From contig DEIM01000111.1 in assembly GCA_002352485.1 (NCBI GenBank), positions 345 to 18,419 of the forward strand: a DNA stretch of 18,075 nucleotides, written 5' to 3'. Made by a program: the position numbers and the translations under genes. The stretch is from Candidatus Dadabacteria bacterium UBA2774. GTDB lineage: Bacteria > Desulfobacterota_D > UBA1144 > Nemesobacterales > UBA2774. Positions 8,172 to 15,942 of the stretch are shown here, piece after piece. The notes beneath the pieces were generated by a model that saw only the letters and a program-made list of their open reading frames with translations, was not told where the DNA came from and did no database searches. Every line of letters begins with the position of its first letter. Positions within the stretch are counted from its first letter, which is position 1.

Positions 8172-8846
8172 ATGCGTATTAAGGCATTACTACTATTGAT
8201 AGTTCTTCCTGTGTTTTTCTCGTGCGGCAAAAAATCTGTCGATACTACAAACGTATATGAAAGCAGCACCGAGGAAAGGCCTTATGTAACCGAGGGTGAT
8301 ACGCAAGTAGGCATCGCATCCTGGTACGGGATCGACGAGCACAATAATTATGCTGCAAGCGGAGAGAGGTTCAGTAAGTACGCCTATACCGCTGCTCACA
8401 AGAGTCTCCCCATGGGTACTGTTGTTCGCGTGACCAATTTAGAGAACGGGCGTGACGTCGTAGTCAAGATAAACGACAGAGGGCCCTTCGTCGGGGACCG
8501 CATTATTGACCTATCGCATGCGCCCGCAAAAACGATCGACATGATACAAAAAGGTACGGTCAAGGTGAAAGTGGAAGTAATGTCGACGCCTTCTTTGAGG
8601 AGCGGCAGTTATTTTGACGCTCATTACACCGTACAAGTCGGGTCTTACAGAGAGATGACTGCGGCTATGGGCGTGAAAAGAAAGCTCGATATAGAATACG
8701 ACGAAGTAAGAATCGAAACAGTGAAAGTCGGGGGGGATGATTACCACAGGGTCAGGGTCGGCAGATATTCCAGTGAAAAAGACGCTAAGAAAGCAGCCTC
8801 TAACCTCAGAAGACGCGGCTACGGGGGAAACGTAATCCTCGAATGA
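8172..8846 (+). CDS. rlpA: RlpA lipoprotein with C-terminal SPOR domain
   Basis: Septal-ring lytic transglycosylase. Starting at the ATG at 8172 it has 224 residues, opening with a lipoprotein signal (MRIKALLLLIVLPVFFSC) in which C18 would be lipidated. The double-psi barrel follows, with ASWYG, ASGERF, AAHKSLPMGT and INDRGPF; E65, H76 and D102 keep the catalytic-site spacing seen in the neighbouring paralogue. The last 80 or so residues (YTVQVGSYREMTAA to the end) are a SPOR domain, which binds denuded septal peptidoglycan. The frame is open upstream to a GTG at 8127, but that would put 15 polar and aromatic residues before the signal peptide, so I reject it. No clear ribosome site precedes either start. 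Confidence 0.88.
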   Translation: MRIKALLLLIVLPVFFSCGKKSVDTTNVYESSTEERPYVTEGDTQVGIASWYGIDEHNNYAASGERFSKYAYTAAHKSLPMGTVVRVTNLENGRDVVVKINDRGPFVGDRIIDLSHAPAKTIDMIQKGTVKVKVEVMSTPSLRSGSYFDAHYTVQVGSYREMTAAMGVKRKLDIEYDEVRIETVKVGGDDYHRVRVGRYSSEKDAKKAASNLRRRGYGGNVILE

Positions 8847-8970
8847 TCTTTTCGTTACGGATTCTTCGCGATTGATCCTGTTGAATGCGGACTCTTAATA
8901 CAATTAAACATATGAAATTGTTGAGTTTTCCAATGAATAATCTAATCTTAGCTTAAGTACAATGCCGATT

Positions 8971-8976
8971 AGGGAG
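8971..8976 (+). promoter_or_regulatory. Ribosome binding site of the dapF homologue
   Basis: AGGGAG lies seven bases before the ATG at 8984, the best Shine-Dalgarno match among the plus-strand genes here. The 137-base gap before it (8847-8983) also holds a weak AT-rich dyad (ACAATT 8900-8905, AATTGT 8916-8921), and I see no convincing promoter or terminator in it. Confidence 0.6.
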
Positions 8977-8983
8977 TAAAAAT

Positions 8984-9847
8984 ATGAACCGATTCGTAAA
9001 ATCGCACGGGCTTGGGAATGACTATTTCGTCATGGACGCATCGGACCTTACCTTCGATTTGAATCCCGAAATCACAAAACTCCTATGCGACAGGAATTAC
9101 GGTATCGGGTCTGACGGCATACTTCTCTTGGTCCCCTCAGATAGAACCGATTTTGGTCTCAGGATACTTAACCCTGACGGGAGTGAAGCCGAGAAAAGCG
9201 GAAACGGGCTCAGGATTTTCGCAAAGTATCTCTACGAGCACGGCCATGCCCATAATCAAAAGTTTACGATCGATACACTGGGCGGCATCGTTTCGGCAGA
9301 GCTTGAGGTGAAAGACGAGCGGGTGCCTTTCGTCACGGTTGAAATGGGAGAGGCAATCTTCAGGAGCACGCTAATTCCGGTTAGCGGAGAAGACAGGGAA
9401 GTCGTAGACGAAGAGCTCATTGTTGAAGGAGAAATATTAAAGTTCACAGCGGTTTCTGTCGGCAATCCGCATTGTGTTGTGTTTATGGACGAGCTTGATG
9501 AGGGTTATATCAAACTCTTAGGTCCGCTGATCGAAAACCATGAGATGTTTCCTAATCGCATAAACCTTCAGCTTGCTAAGCCCGTCTCAAGAGATAGGGT
9601 CGAGATTCTTATCTGGGAAAGGGGGGCTGGGTATACGCTTGCTTCGGGCAGCAGTTCGTGCGCCGTTGCTTCAGCCTGTGTAAAGAACGGACTTACGGAC
9701 CGCACTGTAACCATATCTATGCCGGGAGGAGAGCTCGATATCGAGATTAGAGAAGATTGGACGATCAAGATGAGGGGCGCTGTGGAAGAGGTTGCAGCGG
9801 GTTCTCTCAGCAAAGATATGCTGGATAGAATTGAATCTCTTTCGTAA
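8984..9847 (+). CDS. dapF: Diaminopimelate epimerase homologue with both catalytic cysteines replaced by serine
   Basis: Canonical DapF interconverts LL- and meso-diaminopimelate with two cysteines, one in CGNG and one in ACG(T/S)G. This 287-residue protein has normal family length and keeps the substrate-binding motifs: HGLGNDYFV, NPDGS, GNPHCVVF, and WERGAG with E212 and R213. The first catalytic site reads SGNG (S72, codon AGC at 9197-9199) and the second LASGSSSCA (S221, codon TCG at 9644-9646). C226 is the only cysteine near the second site. The two-base acid/base mechanism of known DapF therefore should not operate unchanged. It may be a divergent subfamily with a different reaction, such as another amino-acid isomerase or a dehydratase, or use other residues. 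The reading frame is intact and does not look like a pseudogene. The fold assignment is sure; the function is not. Confidence 0.8.
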   Translation: MNRFVKSHGLGNDYFVMDASDLTFDLNPEITKLLCDRNYGIGSDGILLLVPSDRTDFGLRILNPDGSEAEKSGNGLRIFAKYLYEHGHAHNQKFTIDTLGGIVSAELEVKDERVPFVTVEMGEAIFRSTLIPVSGEDREVVDEELIVEGEILKFTAVSVGNPHCVVFMDELDEGYIKLLGPLIENHEMFPNRINLQLAKPVSRDRVEILIWERGAGYTLASGSSSCAVASACVKNGLTDRTVTISMPGGELDIEIREDWTIKMRGAVEEVAAGSLSKDMLDRIESLS

Positions 9848-9890
9848 TATGAGCTCCATTGGCTCAAAATCAAAATGAACTATCTAAACC

Positions 9891-11123
9891 ATGAGTAAGC
9901 TCCTATTAACCGCAGACACCGTTCTTCCGATCTCTTCTCCTCCCATTAATGATTCGGCAGTCCTTATTGAAGATGGTGTTATTAAGGACATAGGAACCAG
10001 GCAAAAACTCATGAGGGCCAATGATGGTGTAGAAATTCTTGAGCTCGGCAGCGGCATCCTCATGCCGGGGTTTATAAACGCCCACGTTCACCTTGAGCTT
10101 GGATGGATTAAAGAGAAAATAGGGGTATTTCAGGGGTTTACAGGCTGGCTCAAGCAAATTATCAGAGCAAAGAGAGAGCCTATTGCAGAGAAGACCATAG
10201 AGAGTTCAGTTAAAGAGGGAATAGAGGCGCTTATATCGAGCGGCGTCACAACCGTAGGCGAGATTTCCTCTTACGGAGGCATAGATAAGCCCTTTTTAAA
10301 ACGCTCAGGCTTAAGAACCGTGCTCTTTAGAGAGGTGCTGGACTCAAAAGATGAAACGTCTGACTTAAGCAATTTTGAATCCGAACCCCTATTCGAGGAA
10401 AGGCTCTTCCCGCATGCTCCTTACTCCTGTTCACCCGGGCTTCTTAAAAAGGTAATTCAATCTCATGAGAAGAGTAAAATACCGCTGGGTATCCATCTTG
10501 CCGAAAGCCCTCATGAAATGGAATTTGTGCGCGGGAAAGAGAACGCTTTTGAGAGTACGATATTTCCGATAATAAATAAAAAACCCTTTTCAAGAAGTAT
10601 GGCCGAAACTCCCTTCTCGTATCTGGATGAAATGGATTTTTTTGACGGTCCCGGAGTTACTACCGTACATATGGTTCAGGTGAAGCCAGAAGAAGTTCAC
10701 GAGATACGAAATAAAAATGTGGGCATAGTCCTTTGCCCGAGGAGTAATTTGTTTCTTCAAGTGGGCGCACCTCCCCTGGAAAATTACCGGGGTCTCGAAA
10801 GGCTCGGTCTTGGGACCGACGGGCTTTCGAGCAACTATAATCTGGACTATTTTGAAGAGCTCCGCTCGCTTCATCTCTTGATGTCACTTTCTTTAGGGAA
10901 AGACGCAGCAAGTAGATCTGTTTACTGCGCTACTCTAGGCGGCGCCAAAGCACTATATATAGAAGATAAAACAGGCAGCATTGAAAAAGGTAAAGAGGCC
11001 GATCTCATCTTTCTTAACTCCGATAACCGCTCAAACGATCCCTACTTGTCCGTAATATCGTCTACAAGTAAGAATTTAGACATGCTTATGGTCCGGGGAA
11101 ATATTCTCTACTCCCGGACATAA
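9891..11123 (+). CDS. mqnX: Amidohydrolase, probable aminodeoxyfutalosine deaminase (MqnX)
   Basis: A metal-dependent hydrolase of 410 residues of the TRZ/ATZ/adenosine-deaminase-like amidohydrolase type. Metal and active-site residues are visible: FINAHVHLE (H65, H67), PHAPYSCSP (H175), GIHLAES (H202 and a glutamate), VHMVQV (H260) and LGTDGLSSN (D310). The HAPYSCSP and SNYNLDYFEE segments are typical of the deaminases acting on adenosine-like nucleosides. With mqnD about 8 kb away in the same window, 6-amino-6-deoxyfutalosine deaminase of the futalosine menaquinone pathway is the best specific guess. Methylthioadenosine/S-adenosylhomocysteine deaminase is the main alternative. The ATG at 9891 is 43 bases after dapF and has no clear ribosome site. 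The next gene begins about ten bases after its stop. Confidence 0.7.
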   Translation: MSKLLLTADTVLPISSPPINDSAVLIEDGVIKDIGTRQKLMRANDGVEILELGSGILMPGFINAHVHLELGWIKEKIGVFQGFTGWLKQIIRAKREPIAEKTIESSVKEGIEALISSGVTTVGEISSYGGIDKPFLKRSGLRTVLFREVLDSKDETSDLSNFESEPLFEERLFPHAPYSCSPGLLKKVIQSHEKSKIPLGIHLAESPHEMEFVRGKENAFESTIFPIINKKPFSRSMAETPFSYLDEMDFFDGPGVTTVHMVQVKPEEVHEIRNKNVGIVLCPRSNLFLQVGAPPLENYRGLERLGLGTDGLSSNYNLDYFEELRSLHLLMSLSLGKDAASRSVYCATLGGAKALYIEDKTGSIEKGKEADLIFLNSDNRSNDPYLSVISSTSKNLDMLMVRGNILYSRT

Positions 11124-11133
11124 TTTGGGTCAT

Positions 11134-12195
11134 ATGGCTGAAATGACTGACTTGTGCAAAACCCTCTTTGTATACGGGACTTTACTCAAGGGTGAGGAGA
11201 AATGTCGGTACCTGAGTGATTGCCCTCTTATAAGATATATTGAAGTTCCCGGGAGTCTGTATGATACGGGTAGCGGCTATCCGGTTGCGCTATTTGAGGA
11301 GGAATCTGAAAATATAATCTCTGGCGAGCTTTATTTGATGCCTGACCCCGAGGGGAAATTAAGAAAGCTCGACCAGGTTGAGCAGGTGGAATCGGGATTA
11401 TTTGAAAGGGTTTTGTTAAACCATAACGGTATGGAATTTTTTACTTACCAGGCGGGAGCTTCGTTTAAAAACAGAATCACGAATGAGCACAGGATCAAGG
11501 AGGGTAGGTGGAGACGATTTTCATCTCTGGCCAAAACCGAACCATCTGCGTTTGCGCTAAATTTTGAGATATTACAGAAGAAGGTTTATAGAGAGCCGGC
11601 TTCAACACAATCAGATGAGCAGATATACATAACAGGAGACATACCTGTGTTAGTCACTGCCCCTCACGCTACGGCCCATGTGCGCATGGGAAAGCTCAAG
11701 CGTCAGGAGTTTTTCACCGGCGCCCTTGCCAACCTATTACATAACATTACTGGTTGTCACGTACTCTATACAAATTGCTTGTCTGAAACCGATCCCAACT
11801 ACTATGACAATTCACCGTTTAAGACCAAACTCTCAGAAATCGTAAGCGGGTCAGATTTTAAGTTCCTATTAGACCTTCACGGCACAGGACCCGGACGAAG
11901 GGTCGATATATTTCCAGGCACAGGTAAATCCAGGGAGTTTCTTCTAGGGAATGAGCATTATTTCGATGCGCTCTTGAGTTCATCAGAGTCTTTCGGCATA
12001 AGTATCGGCAGAGAAGATATATTTCCTGCGGCAAAGCAGATGACTGTTACAAAGTATGCGGCCAGGAAGCTCTGTGTTCCTTCAATGCAGCTCGAGATAG
12101 TTCGGGAGCTGAGAGACCCCGGATCATCACCGGAGGGTTTTGAAAAACTAGTACAATTTATAAAGGATTTTATAACTCAACTTTCTCTCAGCTGA
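11134..12195 (+). CDS. Fusion of a gamma-glutamylcyclotransferase-like domain and an N-formylglutamate-amidohydrolase-like domain
   Basis: The protein has 353 residues from the ATG at 11134; an in-frame TTG at 11125 and an ATG at 11143 are possible alternative starts. Positions here count from that TTG. Residues about 13-130 look like a GGCT/AIG2-type cyclotransferase: LFVYGTLLKG, GSLYDTGSGYPVAL, SGELYLM, and LDQVEQ with E86 at the catalytic-glutamate position. That family releases 5-oxoproline from gamma-glutamyl peptides or amines. Residues about 170-350 resemble N-formylglutamate amidohydrolases: APHAT (H181), a YYDNSPF stretch, LLDLHGTGPGRRVDIFPGTG (D250, H252) and SMQLEIVRELRDP (E324), which are likely zinc-ligand and substrate positions. 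No signal peptide is seen. It sits directly behind the amidohydrolase gene and overlaps the convergent dehydrogenase gene by 19 bases. The second-domain call is less certain than the first, and the substrate is unknown. Confidence 0.65.
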   Translation: MAEMTDLCKTLFVYGTLLKGEEKCRYLSDCPLIRYIEVPGSLYDTGSGYPVALFEEESENIISGELYLMPDPEGKLRKLDQVEQVESGLFERVLLNHNGMEFFTYQAGASFKNRITNEHRIKEGRWRRFSSLAKTEPSAFALNFEILQKKVYREPASTQSDEQIYITGDIPVLVTAPHATAHVRMGKLKRQEFFTGALANLLHNITGCHVLYTNCLSETDPNYYDNSPFKTKLSEIVSGSDFKFLLDLHGTGPGRRVDIFPGTGKSREFLLGNEHYFDALLSSSESFGISIGREDIFPAAKQMTVTKYAARKLCVPSMQLEIVRELRDPGSSPEGFEKLVQFIKDFITQLSLS

Positions 12196-15065
12196 TCGGC
12201 CAATACCATGCTTATATGCTTAGTTTGTCTTCCCGTAAAGTGTTCTATCTGATGACTGCAAGAAAAGCCCGAGACCGCGACTATAGTATCGTAGGCGGTA
12301 TCTTTAACCTTCGGAAATAGCCTGTCTTCTCCGATCGCTCGCGATACGCTATAGTGCTCGCTCTCGTACCCGAAGCCCCCTGCCATACCACAGCAGCCGG
12401 CCCCGCTCGGCTCTGCTTTACATCCGGACATTGCCAAAAGCTCTAGTGCCGTATTGTCTCCAATCATCGAGCGCTCGTGACAGTGACCGTGATAAAGAAC
12501 CTCAGGCCCTTCGTTTTTCCATTTAATATCGAGTTTCTTTTTTATATGAAGGCTGTACAAAAACTCTTCCAAGAGATAGCTGTTATCAGCCAGGGTCTTT
12601 GCGTATTCATCTTCGGGTAACAGGTAGCTGTACTCGTCCCTGAATGTCAGTATACAACTGGGCTCAGTGCCGACTATCGGTATTCCTTCGTTTACATAAG
12701 GAAGAAGTATCGATACGTTCTTCCATGCAAGACCTTGTGCTTCTTCCACCATTCCCTCACTCAGCATCGGTCTCCCGCAGCATACTCTTTTCTCTTCGAG
12801 AATAACCTCAAATCCTGCCGCTTCCAGAAGCCTTACCGCAGCCTTACCAACCTCGGGCATGTAGTAAGAAGCCCACGTATCGTGGAAATAGACTACTTTC
12901 TTACCATTTTTATTAATAACGCTCTGGTTTCTCCTCTTGAACCAGTCGGTAAAAATTTCGCTCGACACTAATGGAAGAGTGCGCTCAAACGTAATTCCTA
13001 TTTTAGACAGTATTGTTTTTGTTATGGGATTATCGATAAATAGGTTCGATAGTCTTGGGACATTCGAAGAGTATTTGCTCATCTTGTGAATGTGCCCAAA
13101 GAGCCGTCGTCTTAATGATAGTCCATGTGATTTATTGTAATGAACCTGGAATTCAAGCTTCATCTTTGCAGCGTCCACGCTCGACGGACATTCAGTCTTA
13201 CAGGCCTTACAAGATATACACAGATCATAGACTTCATACATTTCTCTGCTCGTAAGCGCATCTGCGGGTAAGTCCCCTGACAGCGCTTCCCTAAGCGTGT
13301 TCGCCCTCGCTCTTGTTGTGTCTTTCTCATCTTTAGTTGCCTTAAATGAGGGGCACATTATGCCCTCTTCTAACTTTCTGCATACTCCCTGCCCGTTGCA
13401 CATCTCCACAGCGCTATCAAATCCCAAATCTTTAGACCAATCGAGGTAGGTTTTTAGTTTTATCGTCTCATAAGACGGCCCGTAGCGTAGGTTTTCCGTG
13501 GGAGATAGCGACTCAACAATCTTTCCGGGATTAAGACGGCCCTCGGGATCAAACGCACTCTTTAGCTCCTTCATTGCTCCGTATAATTCTTCTCCGAACA
13601 GCCTCTCATTTAGGTAGCTCCTCTGTATCCCGTCCCCGTGCTCACCGCTCATTACGCCCCCAAGCTTTTCCGTAAGCTCAAGCGCCTCTTCACTCAGCTC
13701 TTCCATAATCTTGACTCCGCCCTGAGTTTTAAGGTTAACGAAGGGTCTTATGTGCAAACAGCCCGCGCTCGCATGGCCGTAAAATGCAGCACTCGTGCCA
13801 AGCTTTTTTGTGAGCTCCCTAATGCTGTAGGCATATTCAGGGAGCTTATCCACCGGAACAGATACGTCTTCAATACACGCAATAGGCTTAAAATCACCTG
13901 GCTTACTCACGAGTAGCCCAAGCCCCGCTTTTCTCACGTTCCAAACGTTTGCCTGTGCCTCAGGCGTAAGCGCCACACTCCCCTTAAAATGAGTCTTTCG
14001 TCTCCTAAGTGCATCAATAAGGTTTCGGGCCTTTTTGCCGATTTCTTTTTCACTGGCTCCGTAAAACTCTATGGCCAGGATTGCCTCGGGGCTGCCATCA
14101 ACAAAAGATAGCATCTGAGAAAAACCGGCGTGCTCTCTAGTTAGATCGATTAATATTCTGTCAATGAGCTCAATTGCAGAAGGTTCGTGCTTCAGTATAA
14201 AAGGGACGGACTCCATAGCTGTGGCAAAGTCCTCAAACTGAAGTATAGTCAGGCCTCTGAGCAGAGGAAGTGGCTCAAGCTTAAGCGTAAATTCAGATTG
14301 AATAGCGAGAGTACCTTCAGATCCCGCAAGCAGCTTGGCCGGGTTAAACGGTTCCTCCAACATGTAGTTTAAGCTGTAACCCGATGAGCGGCGCCAATGG
14401 CGTGGGAAGTTTGCCTCAATAGTATCTGTGTATGTATTTCTCAGGTTTTGTAGCTTTGTGTAAAGTAGCGCTGCTGAATCGCTCCCTTTTGATTTTCTCG
14501 ATATTTCATTCTTTGAGACTGCTTGCAGGTCTAAAAGCTCTCCTCCTGCTGATATGATCTTTGAGGCTAGGACATTGTCTCCGGCCATTCCGTACAGGAT
14601 GGAATGCGCTCCAGTCGCGTTGGTACCGACTACCCCTCCGAGCGTTGCTACCTTTGAGGAAGAGGGGTCCGGACCGAACATCAACCCGTGTTCTCTTAGC
14701 TCTCGGTTCATGTTGTCGAGATATATGCCCGGTTCTACTCGAGCTGTCTTTGAATCTTTATCAACGTGCAATACCTTGTTCAGGTATTTGGAAAAATCTA
14801 TGATCAGCGCATGCCCTATCGACTGGCCCGTCAAGCTTGTACCCCCACCCCTCGGGAGTATCGGGACTCCGTAGCTTGCGGAGATTCCTACTGTAGCAAT
14901 TACATCCTCAACCGTTTTTGGTATAACCAGGCCGATCGGCTCAATCTTGTAGTTGCTTGCGTCTGTGCTGTATAGGATTTTGCTGAGCTTATCGAAACGC
15001 ACCTCTCCTCTGAGCTCTTTTCTGAGGGAATTCTCCAGGTCTTGGTATAGTGCGTCCTTTTGCAT
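12177..15065 (-). CDS. FAD-linked D-2-hydroxyacid dehydrogenase fused to a GlpC-like Fe-S module (YdiJ type)
   Basis: A 962-residue dehydrogenase that would oxidise a D-2-hydroxyacid and hand electrons through Fe-S clusters to an acceptor. The FAD-binding (PCMH) domain shows PRGGGTSLTGQSIG (about 71-84) and ATLGGVVGTNATGAHSILYG (140-159). The C-terminal FAD domain has YGHASAGCLHIRP (429-441), EHGDG (H476) and LNPGKIV. The ferredoxin part has C556, C562 and C571, then C616, C619, C622 and C626. Two CCG-type segments follow, CCGRPM (762-767) and AGCCGMAGGFGYE (889-901). This order and length match E. coli YdiJ, a D-2-hydroxyglutarate dehydrogenase; D-lactate or glycolate are other candidates. 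A GGAG ribosome site (15072-15075) precedes the ATG. It diverges from cofC across a 192-base gap and its tail overlaps the preceding plus-strand gene. Confidence 0.88.
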   Translation of the reverse strand: MQKDALYQDLENSLRKELRGEVRFDKLSKILYSTDASNYKIEPIGLVIPKTVEDVIATVGISASYGVPILPRGGGTSLTGQSIGHALIIDFSKYLNKVLHVDKDSKTARVEPGIYLDNMNRELREHGLMFGPDPSSSKVATLGGVVGTNATGAHSILYGMAGDNVLASKIISAGGELLDLQAVSKNEISRKSKGSDSAALLYTKLQNLRNTYTDTIEANFPRHWRRSSGYSLNYMLEEPFNPAKLLAGSEGTLAIQSEFTLKLEPLPLLRGLTILQFEDFATAMESVPFILKHEPSAIELIDRILIDLTREHAGFSQMLSFVDGSPEAILAIEFYGASEKEIGKKARNLIDALRRRKTHFKGSVALTPEAQANVWNVRKAGLGLLVSKPGDFKPIACIEDVSVPVDKLPEYAYSIRELTKKLGTSAAFYGHASAGCLHIRPFVNLKTQGGVKIMEELSEEALELTEKLGGVMSGEHGDGIQRSYLNERLFGEELYGAMKELKSAFDPEGRLNPGKIVESLSPTENLRYGPSYETIKLKTYLDWSKDLGFDSAVEMCNGQGVCRKLEEGIMCPSFKATKDEKDTTRARANTLREALSGDLPADALTSREMYEVYDLCISCKACKTECPSSVDAAKMKLEFQVHYNKSHGLSLRRRLFGHIHKMSKYSSNVPRLSNLFIDNPITKTILSKIGITFERTLPLVSSEIFTDWFKRRNQSVINKNGKKVVYFHDTWASYYMPEVGKAAVRLLEAAGFEVILEEKRVCCGRPMLSEGMVEEAQGLAWKNVSILLPYVNEGIPIVGTEPSCILTFRDEYSYLLPEDEYAKTLADNSYLLEEFLYSLHIKKKLDIKWKNEGPEVLYHGHCHERSMIGDNTALELLAMSGCKAEPSGAGCCGMAGGFGYESEHYSVSRAIGEDRLFPKVKDTAYDTIVAVSGFSCSHQIEHFTGRQTKHISMVLADQLRES

Positions 15066-15081
15066 GATAAGCTCCGCGAGA

Positions 15082-15087
15082 ATTATA
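15082..15087 (-). promoter_or_regulatory. Candidate -10 box for the YdiJ-like dehydrogenase gene
   Basis: A perfect TATAAT on the minus strand. The best -35-like sequence, TTGGAT, is weak and 19 bases away. Transcription would start near 15075, directly at the ribosome site, giving a leader of about ten bases. Confidence 0.35.
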
Positions 15088-15188
15088 ACTTGCGATTAGT
15101 GCTATTATCCAATTGATAGATAATTCGGCCAACCGATCCCCAAGGGGTTAATCTGTAGAATTAATTTAATTTGGGTATTATATCGTTC

Positions 15189-15225
15189 TTCCGATACATC
15201 TTAGATCCTAATGCATGAATCGGAA
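15189..15225. repeat. 7-bp inverted repeat upstream of the cofC -10 box (candidate operator)
   Basis: TTCCGAT (15189-15195) and ATCGGAA (15219-15225) are exact reverse complements separated by 23 bases and end just before the candidate -10 box of cofC. Further upstream there is a nested, weaker dyad (CCCAA 15139-15143 with TTGGG 15171-15175, and TTAAT 15148-15152 with ATTAA 15160-15164). A regulator site is possible but unproven. Confidence 0.35.
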
Positions 15226-15229
15226 AGAT

Positions 15230-15235
15230 TATAAT
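15230..15235 (+). promoter_or_regulatory. Candidate -10 box for cofC
   Basis: A perfect TATAAT without a recognisable -35 box at normal spacing. Transcription would start near 15242, leaving about 16 bases of leader with a weak GAGAG-type ribosome site before the ATG at 15258. Confidence 0.35.
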
Positions 15236-15257
15236 TTCAATCTAATATTGAGAGAAT

Positions 15258-15911
15258 ATGAAATTCGTCATAGTCCCCGTAAAGGACCTATCTAAAGCCA
15301 AAGAGAGACTGTCCTCCGTACTGTCTCAAGAGGACAGGACTGCTCTTGCCTATGCTATGTTGGAGGACGTGCTTACTGCGGTACAAGGCTCCAAGCTTGC
15401 AGACCGCAGTTTCGTGGTAACCATGGACCGCCGTGCCATTGAGATCGCGCTCTCTTACGGGATAGAGGTTATAGAGGAGACCGAGCAGAAGGGTGAGAGC
15501 CACTCTGTCGATTACGCATCCCGGATATCTATAGAAAAGGGGGCTGAGTCTGTCCTTGTTATACCCGGAGACGCTCCATTGATTACATCTGAGGATATTG
15601 ATTCTGTCCTTGAGAAAGAGAGGGAAACCCCTTGTGTAATTCTCGTTCCGGCAAGAGACGACTTCGGAACAAATGCAATTTTAAGAAAGCCACCTGATGC
15701 GATCCCCTCTCGTTTCGGCGATGACAGCTTCAGAAAGCACATGGATGAGGCTAAGGAAAGGGGAATTCACTGCGATACCTTTAGAAACTCAAGGATTGCT
15801 CTTGATATAGACCAGCCGGATGATTTAGCGGAATTTTTATCTCGGAATAGTAATACTAAAACTTTAGATGTATTGTCCGGTTTAAATTTTATTGATAAGA
15901 AGGCCGGGTAA
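15258..15911 (+). CDS. cofC: 2-phospho-L-lactate / phosphoenolpyruvate guanylyltransferase of coenzyme F420 synthesis
   Basis: CofC (archaeal) and FbiD (bacterial) join GTP with a three-carbon phosphoacid, 2-phospho-L-lactate or phosphoenolpyruvate, to give the activated unit added to the deazaflavin Fo. The 217 residues have a nucleotidyltransferase N-terminus IVPVKDLSKAKERLSSVLS, then GESHSVDYA, the metal/nucleotide-binding VLVIPGDAPLITSEDID, DDFGTNAILRKPPDAI, PSRFGDDSFRKH and RIALDIDQPDDL, all family features in order. A molybdenum-cofactor cytidylyltransferase (MobA-like) is the nearest alternative and fits less well. It stands alone on the plus strand; no other F420 genes with clear identity (cofD, cofE, cofGH) lie in the window. 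It converges on the CofA-like dehydrogenase with 31 bases between their stops and no terminator visible. Confidence 0.85.
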   Translation: MKFVIVPVKDLSKAKERLSSVLSQEDRTALAYAMLEDVLTAVQGSKLADRSFVVTMDRRAIEIALSYGIEVIEETEQKGESHSVDYASRISIEKGAESVLVIPGDAPLITSEDIDSVLEKERETPCVILVPARDDFGTNAILRKPPDAIPSRFGDDSFRKHMDEAKERGIHCDTFRNSRIALDIDQPDDLAEFLSRNSNTKTLDVLSGLNFIDKKAG

Positions 15912-15942
15912 TTGTTGTTCTAAGTCTTGATGGCTAATAAGT

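Noticed and set aside
9849..9865. Short stem TGAGC/GCTCA after dapF as a terminator
   Set aside because: Only five base pairs and followed by an A-rich, not T-rich, stretch; the next gene begins 43 bases after dapF.
11125..11133. TTG start for the cyclotransferase fusion
   Set aside because: An ATG three codons later is more likely; nothing in the upstream sequence favours TTG.
15138..15147. CCCC-AA-GGGG as a hairpin in the cofC upstream region
   Set aside because: A two-base loop is too tight for a stable hairpin, so only the wider dyads around it were kept.
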